Source of the DNA: Baylisascaris procyonis
Taxonomy: Eukaryota; Nematoda; Chromadorea; Rhabditida; Ascarididae
DNA: 64,000 nucleotides
Reading direction: 5' to 3'
Assembly: GCA_037389465.1 (NCBI GenBank)
Contig: JAZARR010000059.1
Location: forward strand, 4,859,001 to 4,923,000
Every line of letters begins with the position of its first letter. The first letter of the stretch is position 1. The translations under genes and the position numbers were made by a program. The notes beneath the pieces are model-generated. The model was not told where the DNA came from and did not search any database. It worked only from the letters and a program-made list of their open reading frames with translations. This document shows positions 36,904 through 51,701 of this stretch, one piece after another.

Positions 36904-39900
36904 AAGAGTAAGCTTTTCCGCATTTCAGGTGCTTTATTGCAAATGAGGAATATTGTAAAATGCATTTTAAGCGAGGTTTTTGTTATGATTCCCGCTTTCA
37001 TGACTCATTCTTTGCCTCGGACCTCAGATACGCTCTCCTTAGGTCTGTTCTTGCAGGAAGTCGAAGAATGAAGACAGATAAATCATTGCTAATATTTTCC
37101 TGTCATTATTAGTGGCAGAAAGCTAGGCTGCATTGTTCAGTCTTTTTTAAATCGCGATGGTTTAGTTAGAAGTGAACATACGGAAAAGTGAATGCTGCAT
37201 TCATAATTTTATAACAGAAGGGAATCAGTCTGAAATAGTGTCGTTTGGTCAAAAAACTGATGCAAAGTTTTTTGACGTACTGTGAAGAGGTCTGTTGGAG
37301 AGCATAACGCGGAAGAGAAGCTACTTTCCTTACATGCACTACTAGTCAGCATCTTTCGACTGGTTCGACCTCACTGGGGACATCCTATCGCTCAGGAATT
37401 TTAGAGTTTGGGCAACCCAAGGCTTGGAACTAACACCTTAGAATGCGACGTTCATTTAACTGATACGATTCTGCTTTTAAGCGAGACCATTATGCTATCC
37501 ATATGACGGACAGTTGGTGTTCCGCCGCCTGAGCTCACGTTTTATCGTGCGCAATAGTCCAACTATTTCTCGGATTGTCTAAAGTGCAGGCCGCACTTAA
37601 AATGCTGCATCTAATAGCAGAAATAAAACCGCGTAACCCACAGGTGATTAGCACAATAGCCGATGCAGGTGGTTAGCGTAACAGATGATGCTTCACATAT
37701 TTATTGGCTGCCGTAAATAACCTTTGGTTTGTCTCCGTGATATTAGGAGACATAGTAGCGTAATTCCTGATCGATTCACATTAAGTTTGCGCAGTCAAGC
37801 TCGTTCATTTCAGATGAGATGTCATTCTTTGCTAAATACGTCTAAGGAAGTCAGAAGGAAACGCTGTTGTGTAAATAATGCCGAAACCGATTCTCGCCAG
37901 ATGCAATCTTGTCAATCAAATTGTCTTTCAAATATCCTATTCGTGTACATAGGTGTGTTCCTCTACTGAAAATTATTCGCGCTTATGCTGTTTTCCGCAT
38001 TCCACGCAATCAATATATGCATAAACTCATTCTTGTGGTTGTGGTGAAGGGAAAACACAAAGCGATTTATCGCTGTTTTGCTTTCTGAGACAAATGTGCT
38101 GATAAATTGGAAATTTGGGGCGTGCAACAATTTACCTCCTAGTCATCGTCTCATTTCGAGCCAAACAATCTCGCTTACCGCTTTTGCAAATGAAACTGCT
38201 TGATATGTCAATTTTATCAGTTCAGACATTTATTCATCTCGACGATTTTCGAGCAACAAGATCGCCTATCGTAAAACATTGATAGTGCCTTCGATTAGTT
38301 AATTGTGATTTGATGTACTGCGAAATCACTGGGACGTTTTGCTCACAGTTAGAGAGGTGGACAAATGATTGCTGAAGTGTTGCACTCACAGCACGATGTT
38401 GAGCTTTTTTTCTGTTTTTCTCCTCCTTCATAATTTCAAACTGTTGCAGTGTCATACCGCAAACGGATGAACTAGCGATATTGATCTTAGATGGGCAAAT
38501 GATTGTAGTTCCCTCGTTGTGTAGTGCAGCAGTAATAAAATAATTCATACACAATATTGTTGTGCATCAACAGGAGCAATTTAATAAGCAATTATTTGCT
38601 CATTGTATCTATGGTTATCGACATTTCTAATGGCAGAATGCTATGCGAAGAAATATTGCCGCTTCGAAGTTCATATGATTTGCTGCTATGGACAATGTTT
38701 CTCAATCCTGCTTCCGCATGCTCTTATAGCTCGTTCGGTTCACAGCAGTTTCTCCACAATTAATCGTTCTTGATGTTTTTTAAAATCAGAACATAGGCTT
38801 TTGTCGACGAGTCGAAACCATGAAACAAACTGATTCTACTGATGCCAAATCGAAACAGGAAAGTGGTAACTGAAGAGGATTTGACCTGCTGCATAGTGGC
38901 TTAGAAAGTCGGCCGTTGATTGAACGCTTTTTAAAAATAAGAATGTAGTGAAAATGTTTGCTGATAAAACACTAGTGCAATTAATGGGAAACAAGAAAAA
39001 AGTCGACGTCATAATCGCTCAACTCATTAGAAGTTCAGTCTGGAAATCGGTGAAATTTTCAAAGAATGGAGTCTGTTTATTTCGATCTAGCTGCTTGCGT
39101 GTTACGACAATGCGTAATATCAATTCGTATATTTTATGGTGAGGTAGTTTCATAGGGCAAAAGAAACAAGCAACAGAAATGATTGGATTGAATCCAATAT
39201 GCCCGGAAGCAGCAGTGCGACAATCGAGTGCCACATAATAGTGATTTTTATTGAATTACGATGCGTCGAAGAGCTAGGCTGAAGCAATGCGCTTCTAAGG
39301 TGTTTCCTATTGATTTCAGCGTTTCGCGCTTCGTTTGCTAGTGCCTCTTGTAGACGTATATACAAAATGCACATGTCCCCATTTGTTTTGTATGGCTTCA
39401 CATTTATGTGCCGTTAGGAGAAACTTTCTATGCTCCCAACTAGTACCAAAGCACCACAATGGCAGCTAATTCATATCAATAAATTTTCTACCCTTCCCTT
39501 TTCTCTTATCCTCACTCCCTCCTCCCCTCCCACCCCCCCCTTCCCCCCCCCCATTGTGAATTTCTTATCGCCCTGTTTTCTTCCTTCTCTATAAAGCGTT
39601 TAACTCATGGTCATTTGGGAAGCATCCTCCGATTGGAATACACTACCACATTTTCTCTCCACCCCCTAGTCATTCTCCATCCATTGATGGGGAATGAGTG
39701 GGCAGTCGAGGGGAAGCGAAGGGACAATGCGGTGAAACACTCTTGCGTTCATTTGAAAGCGCCAAACGATGTAGCTGGCTGTGTTCTCAGCTGCCTTCTT
39801 TGTTTATTTTTTGAAGGCCCCCTTCAGCACGTTTTGTTAGTTTTTTTTTTTGCACTTCACTAAAACTGTTCTCAGTAATGTTAAGGAATATTTCACGGCA

Positions 39901-41808
39901 ATCGAATAGTTGCTCATAATTCCTAGTGCGGTTTCCCTCATACACATTCTCATTTTAGTAAATAATCGTTGACATCTCACCTATTAGATGGGTTCTTTTT
40001 GCCTTATGGCCGCCATTTTTAGACAACGTTATGTTATCAATGGATAATAGATATTTTTGCGATTTTAAACTAATCACTTAGATTTTTAATTGCTCAAAGC
40101 AAATAGAAAGCTCTAGTGAAAATAAATATCATTCTATCGGAATAAGTAAGCACAGCTGTTTCGCTCACTGTGCAATCTAGCTGTCATACGTCACGAAAAT
40201 TGAAGCATCGTAGAACGCGATGTTGCCCAAAACGATATCTGTTGCCTCGGCGAACGACTGGATTGCTCAATATTCGACGAATCCACCTCTTGATGCATCC
40301 AATGCAATTTTTTGTTTTTTTTTTTTGCGCTCACCAGCTTGTTGCTTATCGTCGTTCCGTGTTTTTCAAAAAAATGTATAGTTATCATTCGTGTAGTAGA
40401 TATCGACATACGCCTCAGCAATCATTCATAAATACTCCTCAGCTAGCAACTGCAATTACAAGTATTCTACGCTGTTGTGAAGTGTTATTTTTTTCGAAGA
40501 TTTCATCTGGGTAGTTCTCATATAAGTACATTTAATGAAACTAGCAATTTGTGCTGAGGAAAATTAAAACTAAAATCGATTGCACTCCATTTGGAGGTTT
40601 TGATTTTTTAAGGAATATTTGTTGTCTGGTTTTTGCAATACTTTTTGGGTCGAGATTATTTACTCACTGACTTATGTACTTCTCGCACTAGGGTGAAGCC
40701 TCTTGCAACTAGCTTCTTCGCCATTAATTTTTTCCTAGTTGTACTTTTTTTTTTATTAAGCAACTTTTCTCTTATTCTTCGCTCATGAGGGATTGAACCA
40801 CCGTTTTATGCACCCACAATAAAGCTTACGAACTGGAGTGAATTTTCATCAGTCGTTTTCTTATGAGAACATAATGGATGCAGTGATATCGTTAAGCAGT
40901 TGAATTTAGCTTTGTTTCATCGATGCAATATGAAAATTCTTCGATGGGGAAAACTTCTCTGCCAATAATCATCTTTTTGAAATGTGTTCTGGAATTTCAA
41001 TGGCAAGAAGATCTCCATTCTTTATTTTAATTCTCATTCAAATTCAGCCTCATTATTTATTGGCTTCAGTGAATTATCGACAACTGCATTTTTTGAGATT
41101 CAGATCAAATTTTTCTCAAGATCCTTCGATGCCTAATTTGTTTCTCTTTTCAACATTTGATTGATGGACTCCAACTCAACCATTCAAAAAACGGAAAAAT
41201 GCTTTTCAACAGACCAACAAACCATTTAATATTTCCGGTTAAAGTATTGAATTTTTTTCAGTCGTGTATTATGAAATTCTACTTTTGGAAAATTGGTTAG
41301 CTACACTAAACAAAATATGTTCATCGCTTCAAAACTATCACGTTTGAGGTGTCCGCAGTTGTTGATAAACGATACAAAGGAGCGATTTTTCCAAAATTTC
41401 ATACTGGTGCAAACATATGTTGTTTTTAAAAAATATTTGTGATATTCTAAAGTGGCTTAAATATACCAATGGAAGGCAGCTTGATATCGTTAAGTAACTT
41501 TCTTTTGAGAGAGATGTTCCCTATTTTAAAGTGAAAGAAATGAGCACAACTCGCCCCTTCACCTCCGCTCCTTCACCCCCGCCCCCGCCTAACGAGGAAA
41601 AGCGGTGCATTTTGCGCATCTTACAATCATTATTAAGCTGGTAAGGCAAAGCAAAGCTTCGACAAGAGTATTTTCCGGGATATTCGAATACAAAACTCTA
41701 AGAGGAATCCACAAATAGGAAATTCTCGAATGATGTGGGCGCATCCGCTCAAGAACGGCATTACCCTCATTAAGCGGAAGTGATATTACGTTTACCATTT
41801 CAGATTAG
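36904..41808. other. Non-coding stretch
   Basis: No supported gene. Frames at 37724-37969, 38234-38554 and 40170-40514 have no recognisable domain. Poly-T runs occur at 39840-39851 and 40315-40326. A long pyrimidine tract with C runs is listed separately. Confidence 0.4.
39491..39553 (+). repeat. Pyrimidine-rich tract with poly-C runs
   Basis: About 60 bases are almost entirely C and T, with C runs of 8 and 10 bases near the end. Similar, smaller tracts lie at 41555-41590 and 48533-48563. This is low-complexity sequence that may form triplex structures and is prone to slippage. Confidence 0.8.
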
Positions 41809-42098
41809 CAGCCGATCAATGGCGTCTCGACATCTTGTTGGATAAGGGCAATTGGTTTTCAGTTATTATTCGCCAAAAGTGTTTCTGCTCAAACTCGATA
41901 AGCGCCTTGCCCGTGTTAGTAATCTTCATTTACGAGCGATGTTCCATTTGAATACGAATGAGAAATGCTTTAGAGCCACTAAAAACATTCTTTTCGTTTT
42001 CTTTTTAGGGTAATGAGAAAGCCGGCTTTATGCATGATGAAGGTGCTACTAATTGGAGGCAACTATGCGCTCATCTATCGAAACGAGAGGCAGTTTGA
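41809..42098 (+). CDS. Possible 3'-terminal exons of a small gene
   Basis: After ttttctttttag at 42008, a frame from 42009 reads GNEKAGFMHDEGATNW... and stops at TGA 42096-42098. An AATAAA follows at 42119-42124, as expected of a last exon. Upstream, after accatttcag, 41809 onward reads LAADQWRLDILLDKG; an overlapping frame after ggttttcag reads LLKLDKRLARVSNLHL. The junction between the blocks is unresolved because they are in different frames. The second frame at 42009 is also open (ending LYIFLLE). No family is recognised. A minus-strand frame at 41589-41798 competes nearby. Confidence 0.35.
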
Positions 42099-45000
42099 GC
42101 TCTATATATTTCTTTTGGAATAAAATTGTGTATACCTCCGAAATGAAACAACCTCTTTGAATTTTGAATCTTCGCATCGAGATGATTCCATGTGATATAT
42201 GTGTGTCGTTCTCACGTTAGGAGAGGTGTTCACTGTTTGATATATGCGTGATTTACTAATGCATGACTGTATGGACTGTGCAGCATTTATTGAGGCTTGA
42301 TATTCATATGCGTATTTCATTAGCGTTTGCGTTTAAAATGAGGTTTTCAATGATGAAACATATTATTAAAAACTGCTTATCACGGTTACTGTTGATCATC
42401 GCTAGCGCCGGTCTTTTGCTTTCCTGGTGTATTGATATCAAATGCAAATACATTTATTGAGCGATTTAGTTGCAGATTCTTTACACTGCTCGCGGTTCTG
42501 GCTACTATTTGCTTCTGAAATTTTCTTCTACCTCGTTTTTTGCCAAAAAGAATTCATCGTTTTATGTGTTGGTTTCATATTTGCTTCAGAGAAGAACGTT
42601 TTAACTACTTGATGCATACTGTTTTCGAACATATACAAATTGAATAATTAAAGTGGAATAAATACAAATTGAATAATTAAAGTGGATAAACTTTTGCGTC
42701 TTCTTCCTCATGAGGTAGTTAGTTGTTCAACCTCATCATTTCTTACTGATCCTTTTATCGATATCCTAGATCATTTCCAAAATTTGTGAGGCTGAGTAAT
42801 GTGAAAAGTTGATGAGGGGTCTTGCAAAAAGCTTTGCGCTAATAGTGCGTTAGTAGCTGCTGCCATAAACGTTCCCATTTCTGCAACCAGTACGCAATCG
42901 TACTTTGTTGTCTTACGTGACAACGATGTCTTGAAAATTGTTGCTTAATGCAGCTAAAATCGTTTTTCCATCTCATTCGATTTCTGGGATCCATCCATGA
43001 TAGAACGTTTGATTCTATTGAATTGGCAAAGTGCAGCTCCCCGTTTCAAGAAATCTTCTGAAATCTGATCATTGTGGGCAGACGATTTTCAAAAACAGTT
43101 TGGATAGGCATTTCATGTGGATGCATCTTTCTTTTACTAGCAAAACCAATATGATATGCAAATACCTCGCATTCAGCAAATTTTTAATTAATAAGCTTGA
43201 CAGGTATCAAAACTTTTACCCAATTGCCACGATGGATTGCTATATTAGTTAGCAGGATGCTGGCAATTATTGCAATTGCTGCTTCTCGGGGAGTTGTTGC
43301 AGCGCCAATAAAGCGTGACTAAGTTATGCTCTATAGGCTTTTTAGAATCGTTGCAGGACGCCACGTGGAAAATTGCGCGGCGGCAAGTGGACGGCTTCAA
43401 CTTCATGTTTAGTGGGCCGAGGTTGATGTGTTAGATGGATATTGCAAACAGAACTTGAGAACGAGCTCAGTTAGCAGAGCTCATCGATATTCGGTTCAAG
43501 TACGTGTTTCGCTCATTTTTTGCTTCAGAAATATTCCAATAAGTGAATTTCTAGTTGTTCTTTGCCGGTATCACAGCTATGTGACTAAAGTGTACATCTT
43601 CAGTTTCACCGAAGCAATCTAAAAGCCTGCTAGGAAGATAGAAGAAAAAACAAATTCAGCAGAAATTACTCAGTGAATTCGATCTTTTAGTATATGAGAT
43701 GAGCCGGTTCACCAATTATTTCGCTGCCGACTATTTGCGAAGTGGACTATGACCTGTTGGTGCAAATGAAAGCATCCAAAGTTTCAGCACCATTGCTTTC
43801 AAGTCTCTTAAATATCCCCGTAATATTTCCTCCTCCTCTTCTTCTCCACATTTAACATATGCATTTTATGAATGAAGTCCCCATCCATTATGATTTCCTT
43901 GCAGCGTGCCTCCTAACTTCAGAAAATTGAAAAGCCTCTATATTTTTTTTTCATGAACTGTGTAATTTGCAGTGCCTGACATATTTGAGGAAAAAACGAA
44001 AATCAACTCGAATTTTATTAGTGGGATATGTTTTTCTGCCCAAAATGAACGATAAGAGAATAAAACATTTGAAATATCGATGGCTAGCTCGAACTGCTAA
44101 CCATTTGCATAATTTTGTTACTCCAATATGCCGAGCGAAGAAATTCCTCTTTAAAAACATCCCTTAGAGATGCACCATTTGACGACGAAATTCGAATGCG
44201 CAATCTGTTCAAATAAAGAAAGGCATAAGTTGAATGTTACGCGATGAAGCTTTATTACACGTTTCATGTGCTTTGATTAGCTAAAAAACACTGCTGAAAT
44301 TATGAATTCTCAACTGCCTTTCATGAATGAAACTTGAAATGCGAAGTGTGTGTTCCATATTTCATATCGTTTATTCTATAAGCATCAAAAGAACCGAATG
44401 TGTGATGATTTATATAAGAGATTACAGACGAATATGTAAATAATATCTCCTTGCAGTAAAATAATGACGTTGCTTCGAAATGTTATATGAAGAAACCGAT
44501 TGATTTCCGGCGTATTTATTACTAATTCTCCAACAAAGATGTATTTCTTCTGTTGCCCAGTCCAGAAAGTCACACAGATGTGAGTACAAGTCGGTGAATA
44601 TTAATTGCCCAGATATGGATTCACTGAACTGAGGATGCAGATGTAGAAGCAATGAGTTAAAACGCATCACTATTTCGAAGAGAATTTTCTATCGATATCA
44701 GAAATGATGTGAAATGACTAGAGCTGATCCGATATAGAGAGTGTTGAAAAGAGTGCATGAAAAAAGTGACGATCAGCTTATTGATTAACTTCAGAAATAG
44801 CATTTTGTAGAGAATTATAGCGAGCAATTATAATGGGAATTTGATGAAGATTTTAGAGCATAAATTGCTCATTGGTTGAAAAAGAACATCAACGCATCTA
44901 TGCGATCCACTTTTTGCATGCTAATTTCTTGACTGTCTGCTTCGAATCAACTCTGCACGTCTCCAATCATTTCAAATAGAAAAGCAACGCCACAATATAG

Positions 45001-46150
45001 TTGTTTGCCTGTTACAGGTATGTTGATGTTGCACTCACTTCCGTACCACCTTGAGTGTTGGAATAATTCTCTCTTTTATGTGGTTGTGAATTCGTGTTTT
45101 TATATTGTATTTCATATATTAAGCAATTGGATGCGTTTCGTATTGGATGGATGTGTGCTTCTCGGACTTTAATATCGGATGAGTTTCATTTGAATCCGTG
45201 GTGCATCTCACATTTGCTCATCACTAAGCATTTTAAGATGTTATATTTGTTTGAATGCAAGGCGAGAAATGTTGATATGATGCTAAAAATTAATTAAATC
45301 GTTTCGACTTCATTCCCTATCGATAAGCAGTAAGCATTTGGTCATATAGTATAGTTAATGCGGTAATTGTACGATTTTCGTTTAATAGTTCTTTTTCTGA
45401 ATTTACTATCGAGAATGCATATTTATGCGCCTTTTAGGAGAGTTTCATTCTGCTTATAAGAGCAGCATACGAAATCGTAGATGTATGTATTTGTGCTTTC
45501 CCTGTGTTGTGCTTCACTGCCGAATGTCAAGCATAACGGCCCAGCCACGCTTGATTTGTACTTACTGATCAAACACTGTCGATTTCATTTGTTTGCTCAT
45601 GAATGTGCGAACATAACTTCGCGTCCCCTTTCCAATTTTTCGAGAAAAAGGCTTCAACACCAATAAGACGCTTATTGTATCCCTTAGCTGTGTGCTCCAA
45701 GACCTATGTCTTAAAAGAACATCATTTCAACAGACATCAAGCCGCACTGCGTTTTTGCTCATCAGTCAATTTTTGTTCCAAAAAATATCTTCAGTCAAAA
45801 GCAATACAGTATTTATATGTTCTTCTGTATACAATAACAAAAAAGCCATATTCGCATCAATAGAAGCCCAGGAGTGTTTCTATTCAAAGAGTTCATAAGG
45901 AACCTGTTGCAGGTATAGTCTTGTGTATATTGAATATTCCACTACGATCTTTTGCTTGTATGTCTATAATACACCGAAAACTTCCACTGATTTTGCGCAT
46001 ATACTTGTAAATTGTGTTTCGTGTGCCTGTAATTCTTGTCGATAACTACCCTTCGTTGCAAAATTTTCATTGCAGTTGCATTCGAGAAACGGTAGCGTGG
46101 AATAATTTAAAATATCATGTAAGGCGAAGTAATCTTATACTAAACAGCGC
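42099..46150. other. Non-coding stretch
   Basis: Short frames only. Contains the 25-bp direct repeat listed separately. No RNA gene or domain was recognised. Confidence 0.4.
42633..42686 (+). repeat. 25-bp direct repeat, period 29
   Basis: Bases 42633-42657 are repeated exactly at 42662-42686 (starting ATACAAATTGAATAATTAAA), four bases apart. This is probably a replication-slippage duplication. Confidence 0.9.
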
Positions 46151-46357
46151 ATTATATATGCAGCTTTATATAAATATAAATACAAATATAAATCTGGTGC
46201 ATTCTAATAGCAAAATACAATTAACATAATAGCTTGATTTTTATGATTACATTAATAGAATCTAGGTTATTCACATTATTTACTTAATAATGCGGTGCTC
46301 CATATCAGAAAAAGTGGTTTTAATTAACTGCAATAGTGCTAACTTCATCAAAAAAAA

Positions 46358-46411
46358 TATATATATATATATATATATATATTTATTTATTTATTTATTT
46401 ATTTATTTATT
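46358..46411 (+). repeat. (AT)n followed by (TTTA)n microsatellite
   Basis: About 12 AT units (46358-46381) run directly into about seven TTTA units (46382-46411). Confidence 0.95.
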
Positions 46412-46800
46412 GGTTCGCGAATCACGGTTCTCCTTTATAAAGATTCGCTAAAATATTGATCTGACAATGGTCTACAGCACTATATAGCGCCAAAATTGAT
46501 GCATTGCTGGAACCTTCTACTTCTACGACCACCATTTGCATCAGAACTATTCCTTACGACAGCGCGTGTACACGAGGGATTTCAATTTTACTTTCATAAT
46601 TTTCTTTTTATTATAGTAGCTTTTCGATAACTACATCATAGAATAATCTTGACTTTCTTCATTCTATTTCTCGTTTTTTGCGTTTCCAGGTCCTCTTTTC
46701 TACCTCTATCTGTCTCCTTATTAAGCTGCCGTTTACATTGTTATGTTTCACTAACATTACAACTTTTTATCATTTGACTAACAGGGTTATGCGTATCGTT

Positions 46801-46856
46801 CTGATGATGGCCCGCGCATAACTCAGGTGCACACGTAAACGAATAAGGGCCGAAAC
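46801..46856 (+). ncRNA. Hammerhead-ribozyme-like core, possibly from a Penelope-like element
   Basis: CTGATGA (46801-46807) is followed by T, then GGCCC (46809-46813), a 33-base loop, GGGCC (46847-46851) and GAAAC (46852-46856). This is the order of the conserved hammerhead core: CUGAUGA, stem II, GAAA. Hammerhead motifs are known in Penelope-like retroelements. Against it, an extra T lies between the core and stem II, stem II has an unusually long loop, and stems I and III do not form convincingly. It could be a decayed copy or chance. Confidence 0.25.
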
Positions 46857-47030
46857 GTGTACACCTTTCAAGTCTTTGTTCTTTTCTCAGGATATCTTTT
46901 TTACAAATTCGATCGATTTCACTACTTTCTGGTTCATTTATTTTATTCCATTTTGCATTTACAGTTTTATATAATCTCATGTTTTTAATTTATGGTGCAT
47001 TCATGGTTTTAAATAATTAAATAATTTTAA

Positions 47031-47185
<155 letters not shown>

Positions 47186-47199
47186 GCTGCATATATAAA

Positions 47200-50100
47200 C
47201 TCACAGTACGCCATTTTCTAGAGGAGCAGCCGAAAAGCGTCATATTTATTGCACATGGTGGTGCCACTGTTGGAGACCATGTGGTTTCTTGCTCATGGGA
47301 AAAGGAGCGTGATTCAGTTGCTTTTACCTATTGTGCAGAATTCTAAACGAAACAAAAAAATCTTTCAAGGAACGCTAGGATAGTTCTATGAATAACGCTA
47401 AATGGAAAGTTTCTTGCATTTTCTGCGATTTAAATGATTAAAAGAATACCAGTTCAATGAATGCGCTCTGAACGCTGTTCCAGAGAGGATTCCATTTCTC
47501 ATCAGTACTCAAAATCACAGCTCTGTTCGTGGCATAATTTGCACTCGACTTCTTACTGTTTACGTATATTATCATGAATGTCTTTGTTTCAGATATTTAA
47601 ATAGGTAAACCAGATGGATGAGCCGCATAAGAAAGCTCATCGCGGATAATCTTGCCTTTCATTGCTAAGCTCCCATTACTATTTGATACCTAATAAAATA
47701 GCGTGCCAGAGACGACGAAATTGGCTCTATGGGAAGCTTCCGTGCAGTAAGATCTGCTTATTGAGAATTTCGCACTAGTTATTCATTTTGAAACCACTCC
47801 TCAGCACTTCATGTTTATTATTTTTTGACCATTTCCTTTTGCATGCCATCTCGCAGCAAGTTTTCGTTCTTTAATGCTGATGTTAGTTTCATCTGTTTAT
47901 CTCCGCGAGTAAAATAACACTATTTTATGCAAATCTTTATGCATTGCTCCAAATTTTGCAAATATCTTGAAAAGTTTCTAACCGATGAAGCGTATAGTCG
48001 CTATTGATTTACTGCTAACTTACCTGGCCATTCTCTGCTGCCTTAGCTATTGAAATAAATTCACAGTATCTGTAACGTGGTGCTCATCATTAAATTTTTC
48101 AATTTTAGAGGCACTAATTTTTCCCTTCTCTTTTCACATGTTTTTGACTTCACCGGAATCTATGCAAAGCAATGTGTTCGCTGGTTTCTTTTTGGGATAA
48201 ACATTAGAATATAGGAATTATTATAGCTTAATGGATGGAATTCTGTCCATCGAATGAAAAACATAAATCAAAAGTATCGGAAATAAGATGGAATGAAATC
48301 AATGCTAATGCTGGAAATGATTAAGTCTTTTACTTGCAGGAAATTACACGTCAATAAGCAGGTTTTCTTGCATGTGGAATTAACTAATTACTTTTACGTA
48401 ATATAATAGGATACGATAAAAAGTATTGCTCTTACATCTTTTTTTTTTACTGTATTAATGGATTCCGCCATATTTATCTTGTTGCATTCATCTACTTGCT
48501 CGCGGGTGGCAATTAACAGTGGAAACTTATTCCTCCACCCTCTCCCCCTCCCCCCCCCCCTTTACGCATGCTTCCTTGATGCAATCAATCTCTCCTTCCA
48601 CCGCAGTTACTTTTGCCACCATTTCGCATGCTTAGAACAACGCTACATGACGACGACGAGATTTGTTAGTAGTGTGAGGCCCTGAAAAAAAAGATTTTTG
48701 CTCAATAATCCTTGAAGTTTGGGATGAAATTCTGGAAGCGCCGATGCGTTACGGAGATTGAGAGCTTTGAATTTTTGGGAATTCGCATTGTGCGAGAGCG
48801 CCCATGCTCATTTGGGAATTTTCGATATCTGTAGTCTCACATAGCAACTTTACTATGTAAATATTCGCAGAAAATTTCTCCTTCGCTGCTAAAAACCCTC
48901 CAATCACATCGTTTGAGAACCATAGCTTACAATCTGAAAAATGTTCACATTCCATAATTTGATTCCGCTACTCGAAGAGTTTTACATGGTCGAATTTTCT
49001 GTGTCTTAGTTGTCTCAGCAGTCGTTTTTCTCATAATGTATTCAGCAAAGACGTAAGAAATTTTGCGAACGCACACCATGTTAGCTAATCTTTCGCTCTT
49101 TGCCCACGTTTTGCCGCTTTTCATAAAAATTCTTGCAAGGTTTTTTCTCATCTTATGAATGCCTTTTTAAGTTGCCTCTAATAAAACATGATTTTACTGT
49201 TTTCACTGAATGGAATTTAATGCATGACGCATAAGTTAAGCATCATGATTCGATTATGTTTTTAGCTGAAAACATCTCATCGGTGGCAATCATCAACAAT
49301 ATGCTAAACTTATCGATGAAAACTCTTCAGCGTAGATGCTTCATATCCAGTGTGTCTTTAGTGATAGCGCGCTTATATCGTCAAATTTTCGTTGCGCAAT
49401 ATATTTTGTTTTTTTTTCGCCGTCACAATTAAAGTGAAAATTAACTGAATTATACGCCAATCGAGGAACGTTTCATCACTAGTGAGAAATCGATTTCTTC
49501 TTAGAGCAATTTCCCTTCTGATGAAAACGAAGACGAAATCGCCGATTACTTATATATGAATCCATTTTAAACGCCCTTCAAATTGTTTCGGGAACCCATT
49601 TATGTCGCGCAGACATATGGCTGCTTGAAACCAATTTCGATATTACTGGAAGTGATATTGGATCTCATTTTATGCCACATCGACTCACCACTTGTTTTCA
49701 ATGTTAAAGTGCAAGTGAAGACAAGGTTGTAGATTCTCACCAACTTCATCTATTGACTATGCAACAGAAGTTTTCAAAGAAAAATTCCCAAAGTTATCCC
49801 AGGTCGGCACCAAGGATACTGAAGTAACACAGTTATATGAGTCGTTTTCCAACGTTGTCGTTGCTCGCATCAATAAAAAAGCCATTGTGGTGGTTTTGTC
49901 AAAATAAAAAGGCGGTGAACATAGTTGAGACGACTAATCATTATGACACTAAGTATTGATTTTTCGGCTGTGTGGCTATCAGTTTTCTGGCCGTCGTCTC
50001 TTATCGAAGCCCATGCTTGGAGCTGTGTTGCTATCCGCTGTACGCTTGTTGTCATATGACGCTTTTCGATATTCAATGTTTCCTATTAGAACACTGCTGA

Positions 50101-51477
50101 GCAGTTCGAATGTATTCATTGCTTCGGCTACTCATCTGCGTTACAAATCTTAGCTGGTATTTGCATTATGCCACACAAAAGTCTCTCCAGCTTGAGGCGA
50201 ATTATTCATTGAGTACTCGACAGGAAATAAAATTAATAAAGAGGTTCATCTATTTGAATTGCACTGAGAATGTTGCCGAGAAGTTATCAGTTTAAAGCGC
50301 ATTACTTTGCCGATCTTCGCTTATTCATTTTTATCACCAATTGAATTGTGGACCATTAGATTGAACTGATTTGGCTGAATTTTCTGATTTTTTGAAATTT
50401 TTTCACCGATTTTCTGATTTGAAAAAAAGTTGCTACCATTCAATAGACAACCTCTCTTGCTGAATAAAAAGGAACTCTTAATAAAGCACTTCCGAAGTGT
50501 TTTATTACTGAATCGTTATTCCTTTTGGAGCATTGGGAATGCGTCGGTATTTCACACGATAAGTTCATATTGGATTTTGTTAGATTAGCCTGAAGCCTTT
50601 TTAGTGGCAACGAAATGAGTGGAATTCAACGTTTTCAATGAGAGAACCTTGAAGAAGATCGACATTATGCGAAAATGCGCAGATCACAGAAGCTTGACCG
50701 GATGCACTCGGAAGGTGGATGCGACATATATGATTTCTGATGATGGCATGAGGATTGCAACCTTGTCTTTTAAACTTGCATTATCTGAATTTTTCTGTTG
50801 CTTACTGTTAGGGAGAGTGTTTTCAAATATGGCATTTATATCGACTAATCTGAAGGCTTCACCAGTACTCCTATCTCCTGTTTTTGAGGTGGAGGCTGCT
50901 GTCTAGAGTGTCTCAGTGTTACAACACTTGTTATCCCACTCTTTTGATTCATCTCATTCGAAATCTCCACTTTTCATTGTGGGGTGAAGATGCGATGAAT
51001 TTCTTTGCTAATATCGTTTTACTGCTAGCTTATTGATCGTGGCCGATCTCACATTCATATCAAGATGTGTTCATTTCGGTCAGCTGCTAGTCCTCTATCC
51101 TTATTCTGGAACTGTTTTTGGGCATCTCAATGCATTCATTTTTTCTTTATTTATGAATGGAGATCGAATTTTCAATAACCTTTCTGTCGCATAAAAATTG
51201 TCCATTTGGCGGTCCTTAATTAAGGTCGCCGTAAATTAGGCATCTCCAAGGACCCTTCATTTGAAAGCTTGTTAGTAGGTTTCCCTTTTATAAATGGACA
51301 AAACATTGAGAAAATATAAAATTGTTCAATACCATTCGAAGTTTAATGGAGATGAACAACTTGATCATTGCAAAAAATATGAACAGCGCATTTATCCTTT
51401 CTTTGATCAATTCCATCGCAGAGATTTGTTCGCAGAGGGCAACAATAATGAGTTTGCTTCCAGCATAATTTAAAAAA
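47200..51477. other. Non-coding stretch with weak candidates
   Basis: A minus frame after acatttttcag (about 48944) down to a stop at 48749 reads CKLWFSNDVIGGFLAAKEKF... and could be a terminal exon. A minus frame at 49870-50076 and plus frames at 50110-50295 and 50619-50906 are possible but unsupported. No domain or RNA gene was recognised. Confidence 0.3.
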
Positions 51478-51489
51478 TTGTACAACCAT

Positions 51490-51701
51490 CGAAAATTGTG
51501 CTACGCAGGCATTTTAACAGTTTATGCTGCAGGAAAAATGAATGTCGAGCATCGAGTGGTGAGCAGAATATTTAGCACGGGCGCTCTCGGTGGAAGAAGT
51601 GAATCGCGAAAAATTGCCATACCTTCGGCTGTGATAGCTTCAGCCTCCCTTATTGGGGCACCAGTTGGCGATGGTATCGGCGCACAATTGTGTAAGTTTA
51701 G
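51490..51701 (+). CDS. Possible exon, unknown protein
   Basis: An open plus frame passes through MNVEHRVVSRIFSTGALGG (ATG at 51538), then a small-residue, alanine- and glycine-rich stretch (IPSAVIASASLIGAPVGDG), and reaches a consensus donor (T|GTAAGTTT) at about 51700. An in-frame ctacgcag could be the acceptor. The composition could suit a mitochondrial or membrane-inserting segment. No family is recognised and no partner exon was established. Confidence 0.3.
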